Positions 1 to 7,292 of a stretch of DNA of 11,395 nucleotides are shown piece after piece. Both the position numbers and the translations under genes were made by a program. The stretch spans positions 1 through 11,395 of the forward strand of contig DKLZ01000045.1 in the NCBI GenBank assembly GCA_002455955.1, written 5' to 3'. Below the pieces are notes generated by a model. That model was not told the origin of the DNA, did no database searches, and saw only the letters and a program-made list of their open reading frames with translations. Position 1 is the stretch's first letter. Each line of letters opens with the position of its first letter. Origin of the DNA: Dehalococcoidia bacterium UBA6627 (GTDB lineage: Bacteria > Chloroflexota > Dehalococcoidia > UBA2979).

Positions 1-137
1 CCCCTGCCGGAGCACCTGCACCACTTCCCGCTGGATCACCCCCTGCCGGAGCACCTGCACCACCTCCCGCTGGATTACCCCCTGCCGGAGCACCTGCACC
101 ACCTCCCGCTGGATCACCCCCTGCCGGAGCACCTGCT
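1..137 (+). repeat. 39-bp tandem repeat, about 3.5 copies, coding for a PAGAPAPPPAGSP linker
   Basis: Units begin at 1, 40, 79 and 118, with exact 39-base spacing. The fourth breaks off after about 20 bases, at 137. The units differ at only a couple of positions, such as T25 versus C64 and T76 versus C37. Because 39 is divisible by 3, each unit adds 13 residues (PAGAPAPPPAGSP) to the protease in the frame of 3-2087. The array reaches the left edge, so its true copy number is unknown. Near-identity of the units implies recent expansion or ongoing slippage. Such linkers usually separate a signal peptide or anchor from the catalytic domain. Confidence 0.9.
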
Positions 138-2087
138 GATACAGGAGCACCGCCGGATCCTGGGCTTTTTGGAGGAGCACAAGACAATGGTCCTGGAGCT
201 ATTCCAGGCATAGCTCGACCAGTCCCACGCCTGCTTGGAAATCAACGTGTGTCCGTTGTCTTATTTCATTACAGCGATTCACCGCGGCCAGCCGACACAA
301 GCGAATCTATCGCTGATTTTTTCATCAACGGTGAGACTGCCAACTGGTTTTCCAACGCCTCAGGCGGTCGCTTTAGCTGGTCTTCAGATGCAGATGATGT
401 GTATTGGTATGACCTTGGTGTCAGCGAGCGAGACGAAGCCGGGAAGTGTAGAAGATTTGAAGACCTGATACCGGAAAATTTATCCGTTTCTAATCTCGAG
501 TATCGATCACTTTCTTCCAATGGCTCGGTTACCCGCACCAAGGCAACACGACCATTGACTGAGGATAGCGACTCGCTATGGATGTTTCTCTATTCAGATG
601 AATGCTCGTCCGGTTCTGACGAAGGATTGGGGTGTCTGGTTGCCGGATATCAAGTCTGCAAAACTGAGAACTGGTTCCTCGAAGGGAAACGGCTTGCTTC
701 CGTATTCGCTTATGACCATTCAAATAATGGTGACAACTACAGAATCCAAACTGTAGGTCCGTACTTTACGACTCAGCTGCTACGAACCCTTGTCCATGAG
801 CATCTTCATCGGTACGGGATCGGGCACGACAACGGATATTCGTGCCCGATTGATTATCAGCGCCTCGATCAGTGTGAAATTGTGGAGTATGGAAACCAGT
901 TTAGTCTCATGGGTAAGGGTGCAGCTTCCGATAGCTTAAGTGCTATTAATCGCTATCTGCTGGGATGGCTCAACGCCGAAGAAATACTTGTGGTGGACAA
1001 ACCAGGGACGTTTACTGTCGCTCCATTGAATAGTACGGTCTGGCCTCGCGCTGTACTGATTCAAGGTCGGGAGGCAGGACTCCCAGACGAACTAGTACCA
1101 ACTAATTTTTGGGTTGAATACCGACAGCCAACTCGCCTCGATATCGAATTGCTCAATGACAGGTTCCTGCGCGGACAAAGTACATTTCCAGAATTTTGTT
1201 GTGACCTGTCCTCAAACACTGAAGGGCTGATGATTTCCAAGGGGACTATCCTCATCGACGCGCGCCCTCAATACGATTCTCCATCTTGGTTCAACGCTCA
1301 TTCAGCTCTACCGTGGCAGATCGTGCGTCAAGAAATCGACCTCTTAGAGATGTCATTAAACGAAGGTAGCTGGACCGATTCTGAATCAGGCATTCGGTTT
1401 AGCAATGTAAATACTAATGATGGAAACGATGCCACGTTTGACGTCGCATTCACACGTGTCCCTGATTCAGCCATCTGCGAACGAGGTGCTCCTCAGCTTG
1501 TTCAAGAGGGTTGGCCCGGCAGTCATTTCTCAGCTTTGGCAAGACTCGACCAGTTTGGCAGCGAGGTTGCTTACGAATTGAACTGGAAAGACAACGCAAC
1601 TTCTGACTGTGACTCGTCATACTTTGTGGTCCCGGTCTCGTTCACCGAACCTAACGGCATTGTTCATGTGGCTGTCGAGTCAGCCCAGGGAGAAGTCGAA
1701 CCTTGCATCTCAGCAAATGTTCAGAAGCGCTGGCAGATCGGCTCAGGAACACAGGTGCACTCTTGCCCGATGCTATACGTCGAAGAGTTAGGTGGAGGGC
1801 GTGTTTGGGGAAACCCCGCCTTTGCTCTCACTATCGAACAAAGCACACATGACACGCTCGGTGACGGGAAGTACACATTAGCTTTCCGAATCGAAGCCAG
1901 CGATCGCTCTATCGCGAGTGAGATCTATGAATTGACCTGGTTTAAGGGAGTGTCATTTAGATCGACTGATCCTGATCCCGATACTGGGAGACGCGAATTT
2001 TTCTCACAGCCGCAATATGCCAACGTGGTTGGGGCGACACCACTTGGCTGGCACGATGTCTGCGCCCCAGACTGTCCTGAACATTAA
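1..2087 (+). CDS. Secreted metzincin zinc metalloprotease, gametolysin (M11)-like, 5' partial
   Basis: The reading frame is open from base 3 to the TAA at 2085-2087 (694 visible residues) and has no convincing start inside the window. The GTG at 249 only truncates it. Domain order: a Pro/Ala/Gly repeat linker (3-140), a short linker, then a catalytic domain opening with RVSVVLFHYSD near 246-278. The zinc site HEHLHRYGIGH (795-827) fits HExxHxxGxxH, with His795, His807 and His825 codons as ligands and Glu798 as base. The Met-turn SLMG lies at 903-914, with Met at 909-911. After it come GWL, a GTFTVAPL strand and WVEYRQP, as in secreted M11/M6-type proteases. The C-terminal third has a Cys-containing beta-rich part (NATSDCDSSYF near 1600). 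The several cysteines and the linker imply export; any signal peptide would lie upstream. Substrate is unknown. It converges on the next gene with a 58-base gap. The family call (M11 rather than M6) is less certain than the metzincin call. Confidence 0.85.
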   Translation, partial: PAGAPAPLPAGSPPAGAPAPPPAGLPPAGAPAPPPAGSPPAGAPADTGAPPDPGLFGGAQDNGPGAIPGIARPVPRLLGNQRVSVVLFHYSDSPRPADTSESIADFFINGETANWFSNASGGRFSWSSDADDVYWYDLGVSERDEAGKCRRFEDLIPENLSVSNLEYRSLSSNGSVTRTKATRPLTEDSDSLWMFLYSDECSSGSDEGLGCLVAGYQVCKTENWFLEGKRLASVFAYDHSNNGDNYRIQTVGPYFTTQLLRTLVHEHLHRYGIGHDNGYSCPIDYQRLDQCEIVEYGNQFSLMGKGAASDSLSAINRYLLGWLNAEEILVVDKPGTFTVAPLNSTVWPRAVLIQGREAGLPDELVPTNFWVEYRQPTRLDIELLNDRFLRGQSTFPEFCCDLSSNTEGLMISKGTILIDARPQYDSPSWFNAHSALPWQIVRQEIDLLEMSLNEGSWTDSESGIRFSNVNTNDGNDATFDVAFTRVPDSAICERGAPQLVQEGWPGSHFSALARLDQFGSEVAYELNWKDNATSDCDSSYFVVPVSFTEPNGIVHVAVESAQGEVEPCISANVQKRWQIGSGTQVHSCPMLYVEELGGGRVWGNPAFALTIEQSTHDTLGDGKYTLAFRIEASDRSIASEIYELTWFKGVSFRSTDPDPDTGRREFFSQPQYANVVGATPLGWHDVCAPDCPEH

Positions 2088-2145
2088 TTAAATAGGTAGA
2101 AGATCAACCGCTAACCGACTAGCAAGTTCGGTGCAACAAGCATGC

Positions 2146-3168
2146 TCAACGGAACGCCGGCATCACTTCATCTGCAAAGAGTGTTAGCGACTGAAGTACA
2201 GTCTCCTGCGTCATACCACCACCATGCATGACGCAACTCAACATCGTGATATCAGCAATTTCTGTGTATCTCCGAAGTTTCTTGACCACAGTTGGAGGAG
2301 TGCCCGAAAGAGTACGGTTCTCAAACATCTCGTCGAGGCTAGGCTCACCTTCAAAAGCGACCGGCTCAGAGACACCTGATACAACGTGCTCCCGGCCGTG
2401 ACGAAGAGCATTCGCTTGACGCGACTGATACAGGAAATGCTCCATCTGAGATCGTGAATCGTCATTCGTCGGGGTAACAATGATTTGCGCTTGAACCCCA
2501 AACTCGCTGGATGCTCCAGGAAATTGTTGTTGTGCACGCTGATGGTGATTCCAGCTTTGCTCGAGCACGCTGATGGGCCGGCCAGACTGTGTGGTGAGCG
2601 CCCGTAAACCGTATCGAGCCCCGATCTCGAAAGATTCTTTCGTGCCAGCAGCAAGCCAAATCGGGAGGCCATCTCGTTGAGCCGGCTCCGGATAGATCGT
2701 GGTTGTTGGGATCTGATGAAACTTACCTTCAAATTCAAAAGTTTCACCGGTTAATGCTCGTGTAATGATTCCCACAGCCTCGTCGGTACGTTCACGTGCA
2801 TCTTCCATCCCAAGTCCGAAGCGTTTAAATTCGAACGGCTGATAACCACGCGCAACACCAACCTCTAGACGTCCACCCGTCAACTGATCAGTCATTGCGA
2901 TGTCCTCGGCCACCCTAAGAGGATCCCAAAATGGGAGCACAAGCACAGCCGTACCTACGCGAATCTTGGAAGTTTCGGCAGCTATTTTCGTTGCCATGAG
3001 CAGGGGATTTGGAATGTACCCATAGTTCGAAAAATGATGCTCAGCAAACCAAACAGCGTCATATCCAAGCGCCTCCGCTGCAATGGCGTACTCGATGACG
3101 CGACGATATACAACCTCAGGATCTTCACGTTCAGAAGAGCCTGCGAGTGCGAAAGCAGCGAATTGCAT
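2146..3168 (-). CDS. LLM-class flavin-dependent oxidoreductase (bacterial luciferase-like monooxygenase)
   Basis: The 340-residue product has the length and pattern of the luciferase-like TIM-barrel monooxygenases, which use reduced flavin supplied by a partner reductase and O2 to oxygenate an organic substrate. Visible family features are GYDAVWFAEHHF with Glu43-His44-His45, then TSKIRVGTAVLVLPFWDPLRVAEDIAMTDQ as the long conserved barrel segment. GGRLEVGVARGY follows at about residues 98-109, then LPIWLAAGTKESFEIGARYG as the phosphate-binding region. The substrate cannot be read from sequence. Its start is set by a Shine-Dalgarno AAGGAG seven bases upstream that overlaps the stop of the SDR gene, so the two are cotranscribed and probably translationally coupled. 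It is a different subfamily from the SsuD-like enzyme at 8398. Confidence 0.9.
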   Translation of the reverse strand: MQFAAFALAGSSEREDPEVVYRRVIEYAIAAEALGYDAVWFAEHHFSNYGYIPNPLLMATKIAAETSKIRVGTAVLVLPFWDPLRVAEDIAMTDQLTGGRLEVGVARGYQPFEFKRFGLGMEDARERTDEAVGIITRALTGETFEFEGKFHQIPTTTIYPEPAQRDGLPIWLAAGTKESFEIGARYGLRALTTQSGRPISVLEQSWNHHQRAQQQFPGASSEFGVQAQIIVTPTNDDSRSQMEHFLYQSRQANALRHGREHVVSGVSEPVAFEGEPSLDEMFENRTLSGTPPTVVKKLRRYTEIADITMLSCVMHGGGMTQETVLQSLTLFADEVMPAFR

Positions 3169-3175
3169 CTCTTAG

Positions 3176-3181
3176 CTCCTT
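3176..3181 (-). promoter_or_regulatory. Ribosome binding site overlapping the SDR stop codon
   Basis: Read on the minus strand the site is TAAGGAG followed by seven bases and ATG (3168-3166). The last two bases of the SDR stop TAA are the first two of AAGGAG. Ribosomes finishing the SDR therefore end on the start region of the monooxygenase gene, which favours coupled translation. Confidence 0.7.
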
Positions 3182-3983
3182 AACTAGCGCCTTCTTCGAA
3201 GATTGCCACATCGGCAAGAATAGCCGCACCGCGCGCCTCGATCCGTGGCCGAGTATCAGCACCAGTAAAGATATAGGCACGATTCTCGACGATTCCTTGT
3301 ACGACCAGTGGCCCAACATCCAAACCATGAATCGCCTGATCTACTCGTGCTGGTCGAGGAACCGCCCCACCAGGACCCATCTCTGCTGGACGGTTTCTCA
3401 CTGCCTCCCAGATACGGGTGTTAACCGTAGACGGACAAAGCACAGAAACCCCGATGCGCTCTCCTGCCAGTTCTGCTCGCAGCATTTCCGAAAAGCTAAC
3501 GACAGCAGCTTTCGATGCACTATAGACACCAGCAAAGTTACCCAGCCGCGGCGCAAGTCCAGCCATCGATCCGGTGTTAACGATATGTGCCTCATTACCA
3601 CTCGCACGGATTCTCGGGATGAACGCTTTTACACTATTCACGATCCCATAAAGATTCACACCAAGAACCCACTGCCAATCAGTCATTTCTGATTCCACTA
3701 GGCTGCCTTCCAGCAGTACACCAGCGTTATTGCAGAGAACAGACACAGGCCCCAGTGATAGCTCCACATCTTCAGCAAGAGCATTCATATCATCAGCCGA
3801 TGAGACATCGGCTTCGAACGCCTTGGCACCTTCAAGCTCTCCAGCAACATGCTCGGCTGCTTCACCATCGATATCAACAACTGCAACACGTGCTCCAACA
3901 TCTGCTAATGCATGCGCTATCCCCCTACCAATGCCCTCACCACCACCTGTAACTACAGCAACTTTGCCAACGAAATCATCCAT
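3180..3983 (-). CDS. Short-chain dehydrogenase/reductase (SDR, classical type)
   Basis: The 267-residue product is a classical Rossmann-fold SDR, expected to interconvert an alcohol and a ketone in the cytoplasm. The cofactor motif TGGGEGIG is at residues 12-19. Asp37 at the end of the second strand (VVDID) favours NAD(H) over NADP(H). Other marks are NNAG at 85-88 and the catalytic set Asn110, Ser139, Tyr154 and Lys158 (YSASK). The proline-rich and charged tail after residue 200 (substrate loop) does not match a subfamily I can name, so the substrate is open. The start is supported by AAAGGTG about five bases upstream (3989-3995). It is the first gene of a minus-strand pair with the luciferase-like monooxygenase and is divergent from the MFS carrier. 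Confidence 0.93.
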   Translation of the reverse strand: MDDFVGKVAVVTGGGEGIGRGIAHALADVGARVAVVDIDGEAAEHVAGELEGAKAFEADVSSADDMNALAEDVELSLGPVSVLCNNAGVLLEGSLVESEMTDWQWVLGVNLYGIVNSVKAFIPRIRASGNEAHIVNTGSMAGLAPRLGNFAGVYSASKAAVVSFSEMLRAELAGERIGVSVLCPSTVNTRIWEAVRNRPAEMGPGGAVPRPARVDQAIHGLDVGPLVVQGIVENRAYIFTGADTRPRIEARGAAILADVAIFEEGAS

Positions 3984-4180
3984 CTATTCACCTTTACTCA
4001 TCTGCCTCGCTGGACGGCATGCCTCCAGCCAGCCTCGGAATTTGATGCTTGAACGACCTTTACGAGCGCTGCTACTCAGAACCGAAGCCAATAAATAGTA
4101 GGGACAGGAAAGATCACACACGTTACGCTAGATGACCTCGGCATCCAGAAACAACCAAGTCAGATAGACAAGGTACGCCC
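3984..4180. promoter_or_regulatory. Divergent intergenic region between SDR and MFS genes
   Basis: These 197 bases separate two divergent genes and must hold both promoters. The SDR ribosome site (AAAGGTG as read on the minus strand, 3989-3995) is clear. The MFS gene has a weaker AAGG at 4170-4173 before its GTG. I found no -35/-10 pair that I trust in either direction. A near-perfect palindrome lies at 4009-4029. Confidence 0.55.
4009..4029. promoter_or_regulatory. Near-perfect palindrome / hairpin, candidate operator or leader element
   Basis: Arms GCTGGA (4009-4014) and TCCAGC (4024-4029) flank the self-complementary GGCATGCC (4016-4023), with a single extra C at 4015. As RNA it folds to an 8-bp stem with one bulge and a CATG loop. 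It lies 26 bases upstream of the SDR start and about 150 upstream of the MFS start, a plausible place for an operator serving both. There is no T-run, so a terminator is unlikely. Function is inferred only from symmetry and position. Confidence 0.4.
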
Positions 4181-5512
4181 GTGACCACCGAACACAATCA
4201 TTCCGAAGAAGGACGATTTTACGGTTGGTACATCGTCGGCGCTCTATTTTTCGCAATGTTTATAGGGTTCGGAACGCGACAAGGATTCGGCATCTTCGTT
4301 GAAACATGGGAAATAGAATGGGGAGTCTCGGTCGGTGCGATCTCGGTAGCCGCATCAGTCGGATGGCTCCTCAATGGGCTCTCACAACCTTTCTTCGGAC
4401 GGATAATCGACCGTATAGGCGGTCGCCCAGTAGTTATCGTGAGCATGACGGTAATGGGTATCGCGTTCATCGCGATGGCCTTCGTCAGCAACGTGTGGAT
4501 GCTCGCAGTGATCTATGGATTTGTGATCTCTTGGGCATCGGGAGGCATCTCACCCAGTATGTCTGGAGTCTTGATCGTGCGCTGGTTTCGGAGGAAGCGT
4601 GGCATAGCCATGAGTGTACTCGTCTCCGGTGCATCTCTCGGCGGTCTGGTACTGGTCCCATTCCTTACTTACTTATTTCTTGCTACGAACTGGCAAACAG
4701 CATGGGTAGCCGCTGGTGCAATCACATTGGTACTTGGAGTTCCATTGCTTTGGGGGATAGTGCGCAGCGATCCATCCGATATGGGACTTAAACCAGATGG
4801 CGATCAAGAACAGGACAATGCACCTACCTCAGCCAATGAACACGACGGGCAGACGGGGCCACTGGAAACGACTCGCTGGCAGGATTCGTTTCGTTCCGCC
4901 CCAATGTGGCAACTTGCGATCACCTACTGGGTCTGCGGAATCACAACAGCTAGCATCTCTGTCCATTTCGTGCGCTGGGCCTCGAGTGAAGGCATCACCC
5001 CGGGAACCGCTGCTCTGGCATTCGGACTACTAAGCGGACTCAATGCTTTAAACGTCATCCTTGTGGGAGCGATCTCCGACCACATGCAACGAAAATTACT
5101 CCTAGGTGCGATCTACCTGATGCGCGCAGTCGCGTTTCTCACATTAGTGCTGTTACCGGGAAACGCTGCGCTCTGGACATTCGCAATCCTTGGAGGAGGA
5201 TCGTGGCTCGCATCAGTATCGTTGACAACTTCTCTTACCGCAGACGTCTACGGGGTACGTAACGTGGGTATGTTGGGTGGACTAACCTTAATGGTGCATC
5301 AATTCGGCGGTGCACTCGCCGTGATCTTGTTCGGCATCGCATTCGATAATTTTGGTAACTATGACAATGCCTTCTTGATCAGTGTGCTGCTGTTAATAGG
5401 CGCTGGTATATTGGCGCTTTCAATTCAAGAGCGCTCCGTATCATCGCGTTATGTAACGACGGAGGAAGCTACGGGCAGTCTTAAAGTCGAGACAGGTTCG
5501 GCTGGCGGGTAG
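4181..5512 (+). CDS. MFS transporter, monocarboxylate/oxalate (MCT/OFA)-like
   Basis: The 443-residue product is a twelve-span major facilitator carrier of the cytoplasmic membrane. It starts with the RFYGWYIV entry into the first span (residues 12-19) that is typical of MCT/OFA-like carriers. The loop 2-3 motif GRIIDRIGGR lies at residues 73-82. RWFRRKRGIAMS (134-145) marks the cytoplasmic loop before span 5. A long hydrophilic central loop, about residues 196-241, separates the two six-span halves. The family mostly carries monocarboxylates or other organic anions; the actual substrate is inferred to be what the neighbouring oxygenases and CoA enzymes consume. The start is GTG with AAGG at 4170-4173. 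A small membrane ORF follows six bases after its stop. Confidence 0.92.
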   Translation: MTTEHNHSEEGRFYGWYIVGALFFAMFIGFGTRQGFGIFVETWEIEWGVSVGAISVAASVGWLLNGLSQPFFGRIIDRIGGRPVVIVSMTVMGIAFIAMAFVSNVWMLAVIYGFVISWASGGISPSMSGVLIVRWFRRKRGIAMSVLVSGASLGGLVLVPFLTYLFLATNWQTAWVAAGAITLVLGVPLLWGIVRSDPSDMGLKPDGDQEQDNAPTSANEHDGQTGPLETTRWQDSFRSAPMWQLAITYWVCGITTASISVHFVRWASSEGITPGTAALAFGLLSGLNALNVILVGAISDHMQRKLLLGAIYLMRAVAFLTLVLLPGNAALWTFAILGGGSWLASVSLTTSLTADVYGVRNVGMLGGLTLMVHQFGGALAVILFGIAFDNFGNYDNAFLISVLLLIGAGILALSIQERSVSSRYVTTEEATGSLKVETGSAGG

Positions 5513-5518
5513 TCAATT

Positions 5519-5713
5519 ATGCTGCCATATCGGATATTCCTTCATCATTCCGAGCCAATCGATCCCACGCTGCTCGACTGGATCCGCAACCAAATCGACG
5601 AGCTCATCGGACTGGAACCGTCAGCAATTGCTGTGATCCTTGGCATTGCAATCGTCGCCTTTCCCATCTGGCTAGGGATTAGCTCGATTCGACGGGCTAG
5701 GAGAAATCCTTAA
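5519..5713 (+). CDS. Small single-span membrane protein, unrecognised
   Basis: This 64-residue ORF begins six bases after the MFS stop. The first 33 residues are polar and acidic (DPTLLDWIRNQIDELIG looks helical and amphipathic). They are followed by one strong hydrophobic span (about 34-56, SAIAVILGIAIVAFPIWLGI) and a basic end RRARRNP. By the positive-inside rule the C-terminus would be cytoplasmic. No good Shine-Dalgarno precedes it, only GGCGGGT at the end of the carrier gene, so expression would rely on coupling. I recognise no family. The close spacing and the membrane span suggest a carrier-associated peptide, but it may be a chance ORF. Confidence 0.5.
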   Translation: MLPYRIFLHHSEPIDPTLLDWIRNQIDELIGLEPSAIAVILGIAIVAFPIWLGISSIRRARRNP

Positions 5714-5947
5714 GAACAGTCAAGCGAAGATTTTCAAATAAAACTCAGACACTTATTGTCGCTGCAATGAAGTTATTTCGGAGGATGATTTGAGATCTCT
5801 TATTGGCTATTTGCGATCAACACTGACCTTGGCAATCGACACAATTCGTTGACACGCTCCCACGGTGCAACGAATATTGTGACGTGTCCCTCGGAAACGC
5901 ACTGCACACCGAATTAACGTAGAACCGATGAGAAGGAACGTGACCTC
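5714..5947. promoter_or_regulatory. Intergenic region with putative acyl-CoA dehydrogenase promoter
   Basis: This 234-base stretch precedes the acyl-CoA dehydrogenase gene. TTGACA at 5849-5854 and AATATT at 5873-5878, 18 bases apart, form the best promoter-like pair in the window, about 70 bases before the ATG. AGAAGGAA at 5931-5938 is a good ribosome site, nine bases before the start. The first hundred bases show no gene and no terminator that I can support. The large dyad at 5840-5881 covers the promoter. Confidence 0.5.
5840..5881. promoter_or_regulatory. Large imperfect inverted repeat over the putative promoter
   Basis: CACAATTCGTTGACAC (5840-5855) pairs with GTGCAACGAATATTGTG (5865-5881). 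There are 15 matched positions, one extra A on the left arm, two extra bases (AT) on the right arm and a 9-base centre. It contains the TTGACA hexamer in the left arm and the AATATT hexamer in the right arm, which suggests an operator for a dimeric regulator. No T-run follows on either strand, so an intrinsic terminator for the upstream genes is not favoured. Confidence 0.5.
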
Positions 5948-7183
5948 ATGGACTGGAACGACACACCCGAACAAGCCACATTCCGATCCGAAGTACGAAA
6001 CCTCATCGAATCGGGACTTCCGAAAGCTTACGCAGAAGGTAAGGGTGAATGGGTCCAGGATCGGAAGTCCGAAGACGAGACCAAACGCAATGCAGCCGAG
6101 GAATGGCAAACTGCACTAGCCGATAAAGGCTGGATAGCACCGCATTGGCCAAAAGAATTCGGCGGGGCAGGACTCTCGCCGCTCGAGCAATTCATTTTCA
6201 AGCAAGAGATGACAGAAGCAGGTGCTCCAGCTGTGGGTGGCCAGGGAGTCAGTCAGTTAGGCCCGACAATCATCGTGCACGGAACTGACGAACAGAAAGC
6301 TGAGCATCTCCCAAAGATCCTCTCCGGTGAGGTGAACTGGCAGCAAGGCTATTCCGAGCCTGGATCAGGTTCAGACCTAGCGTCACTACAAACACGTGCT
6401 GTGCGTGATGGCGATGACTACGTGATTAACGGGCAGAAGATCTGGACCAGTGGCGCGCAATACGCAGACTGGCTGTATGCGCTTACTCGGACCGATCCCG
6501 AAGCTCCCAAGCATCGTGGAATTTCTTTCATGCTGATGCCAATGGGACTTCCTGGGTTATCAATACGACCACTGATCGATATGGGTGGACACTATCACTT
6601 CAATGAGACTTTCTTTGAGGATGTTCGTGTGCCGGCGTCGAACGTCGTTGGTGAAGTGAACCGTGGATGGTACGTCGGAGCGACACTACTTGACTTCGAA
6701 CGGTCTAACATCACTGGCGCAATCACGAGCAGGAAGACTATTCGGAAGTTAATCGACTACGTCCACTCAGACGATGGCAAGTCACGGTCACGCCTTGAAA
6801 ACTCAACGTCCCTGCGTCACCAGATAGCAGACCGTTATGTCGAATCAGAGGTTCAATTCCAATTCAGCTTCCGAATTATCTCGATGCAATCGGCAGGGCA
6901 AATCCCAAATTACGAAGCCTCCACATCTAAGTTGTTCAACTCGGAACTCAGCCAGAAGTTGGCCCGCACAGGAACACAGGTCTTCGGGCAGTACGCTCAG
7001 TTCTGGGGCCACGATGACGACGACCGAAACCAATACAACGACCCACCAAATGCCTATGCCCCGTTGGATGGTCTCTTCACTCAATCGTACGTGCGTTCCG
7101 TACCGGCAACGATCGCAGCGGGCACATCGGAAATCCAGCGCAACATCATTGCGACTCGCGGCCTCGGCCTCCCACGCGGATAG
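5948..7183 (+). CDS. Acyl-CoA dehydrogenase (FadE family)
   Basis: The 411-residue product is an FAD enzyme that introduces the alpha-beta double bond into an acyl-CoA and passes electrons to electron-transfer flavoprotein. The N-terminal helical domain starts MDWNDTPEQATFR. The family signature YSEPGSGSDLASL lies at 135-147, followed by the beta-domain motif VINGQKIWTSGA (159-170). The C-terminal end AGTSEIQRNIIATRGLGLPR is at 391-410. The catalytic Glu that precedes GTS in medium-chain enzymes (MCAD Glu376) is Ala391 here. Glu251 in LDFERSNI sits at the helix G position used by isovaleryl-CoA and long-chain dehydrogenases, so the enzyme should be active with its base there, perhaps on branched or bulky acyl-CoA. 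The start is set by AGAAGGAA nine bases upstream. It probably heads the run of plus-strand genes to 10373. Confidence 0.93.
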   Translation: MDWNDTPEQATFRSEVRNLIESGLPKAYAEGKGEWVQDRKSEDETKRNAAEEWQTALADKGWIAPHWPKEFGGAGLSPLEQFIFKQEMTEAGAPAVGGQGVSQLGPTIIVHGTDEQKAEHLPKILSGEVNWQQGYSEPGSGSDLASLQTRAVRDGDDYVINGQKIWTSGAQYADWLYALTRTDPEAPKHRGISFMLMPMGLPGLSIRPLIDMGGHYHFNETFFEDVRVPASNVVGEVNRGWYVGATLLDFERSNITGAITSRKTIRKLIDYVHSDDGKSRSRLENSTSLRHQIADRYVESEVQFQFSFRIISMQSAGQIPNYEASTSKLFNSELSQKLARTGTQVFGQYAQFWGHDDDDRNQYNDPPNAYAPLDGLFTQSYVRSVPATIAAGTSEIQRNIIATRGLGLPRG

Positions 7184-7192
7184 TCGATAAAT

Positions 7193-7237
7193 ACCGTAAC
7201 GGTGTGGCATACAGGTTAGAACCAGCTCCACCGTTAC
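7193..7237. promoter_or_regulatory. Inverted repeat in the acyl-CoA dehydrogenase / epimerase gap
   Basis: GTAACGGTG (7196-7204) and CACCGTTAC (7229-7237) are perfect 9-base inverted copies around a 24-base centre. The left copy is also part of its own palindrome, ACCGTAACGGT at 7193-7203. No T-run follows. It may be an operator, an mRNA processing or stability hairpin at the dehydrogenase 3' end, or a site controlling the epimerase gene 56 bases downstream. Confidence 0.45.
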
Positions 7238-7292
7238 ATGAGTGCTTGTAGCGCTATTCAACCTTTGGTAGTCGTGAGGCTAACACTCGCTG

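Noticed and set aside
1..137. CRISPR array
   Set aside because: The 39-base units are head-to-tail with no spacers and are in frame with the protease gene.
2114..2132. ACCGA...TCGGT hairpin between the convergent protease and monooxygenase genes
   Set aside because: The stem is only five to seven pairs with a bulge, and no T-run follows on either strand, so a terminator call is not supported.
3147..3692. 181-residue plus-strand ORF
   Set aside because: It lies antisense over the SDR gene, which carries all family motifs. Its own translation has no recognisable pattern and is Arg/Ser/Thr-rich.
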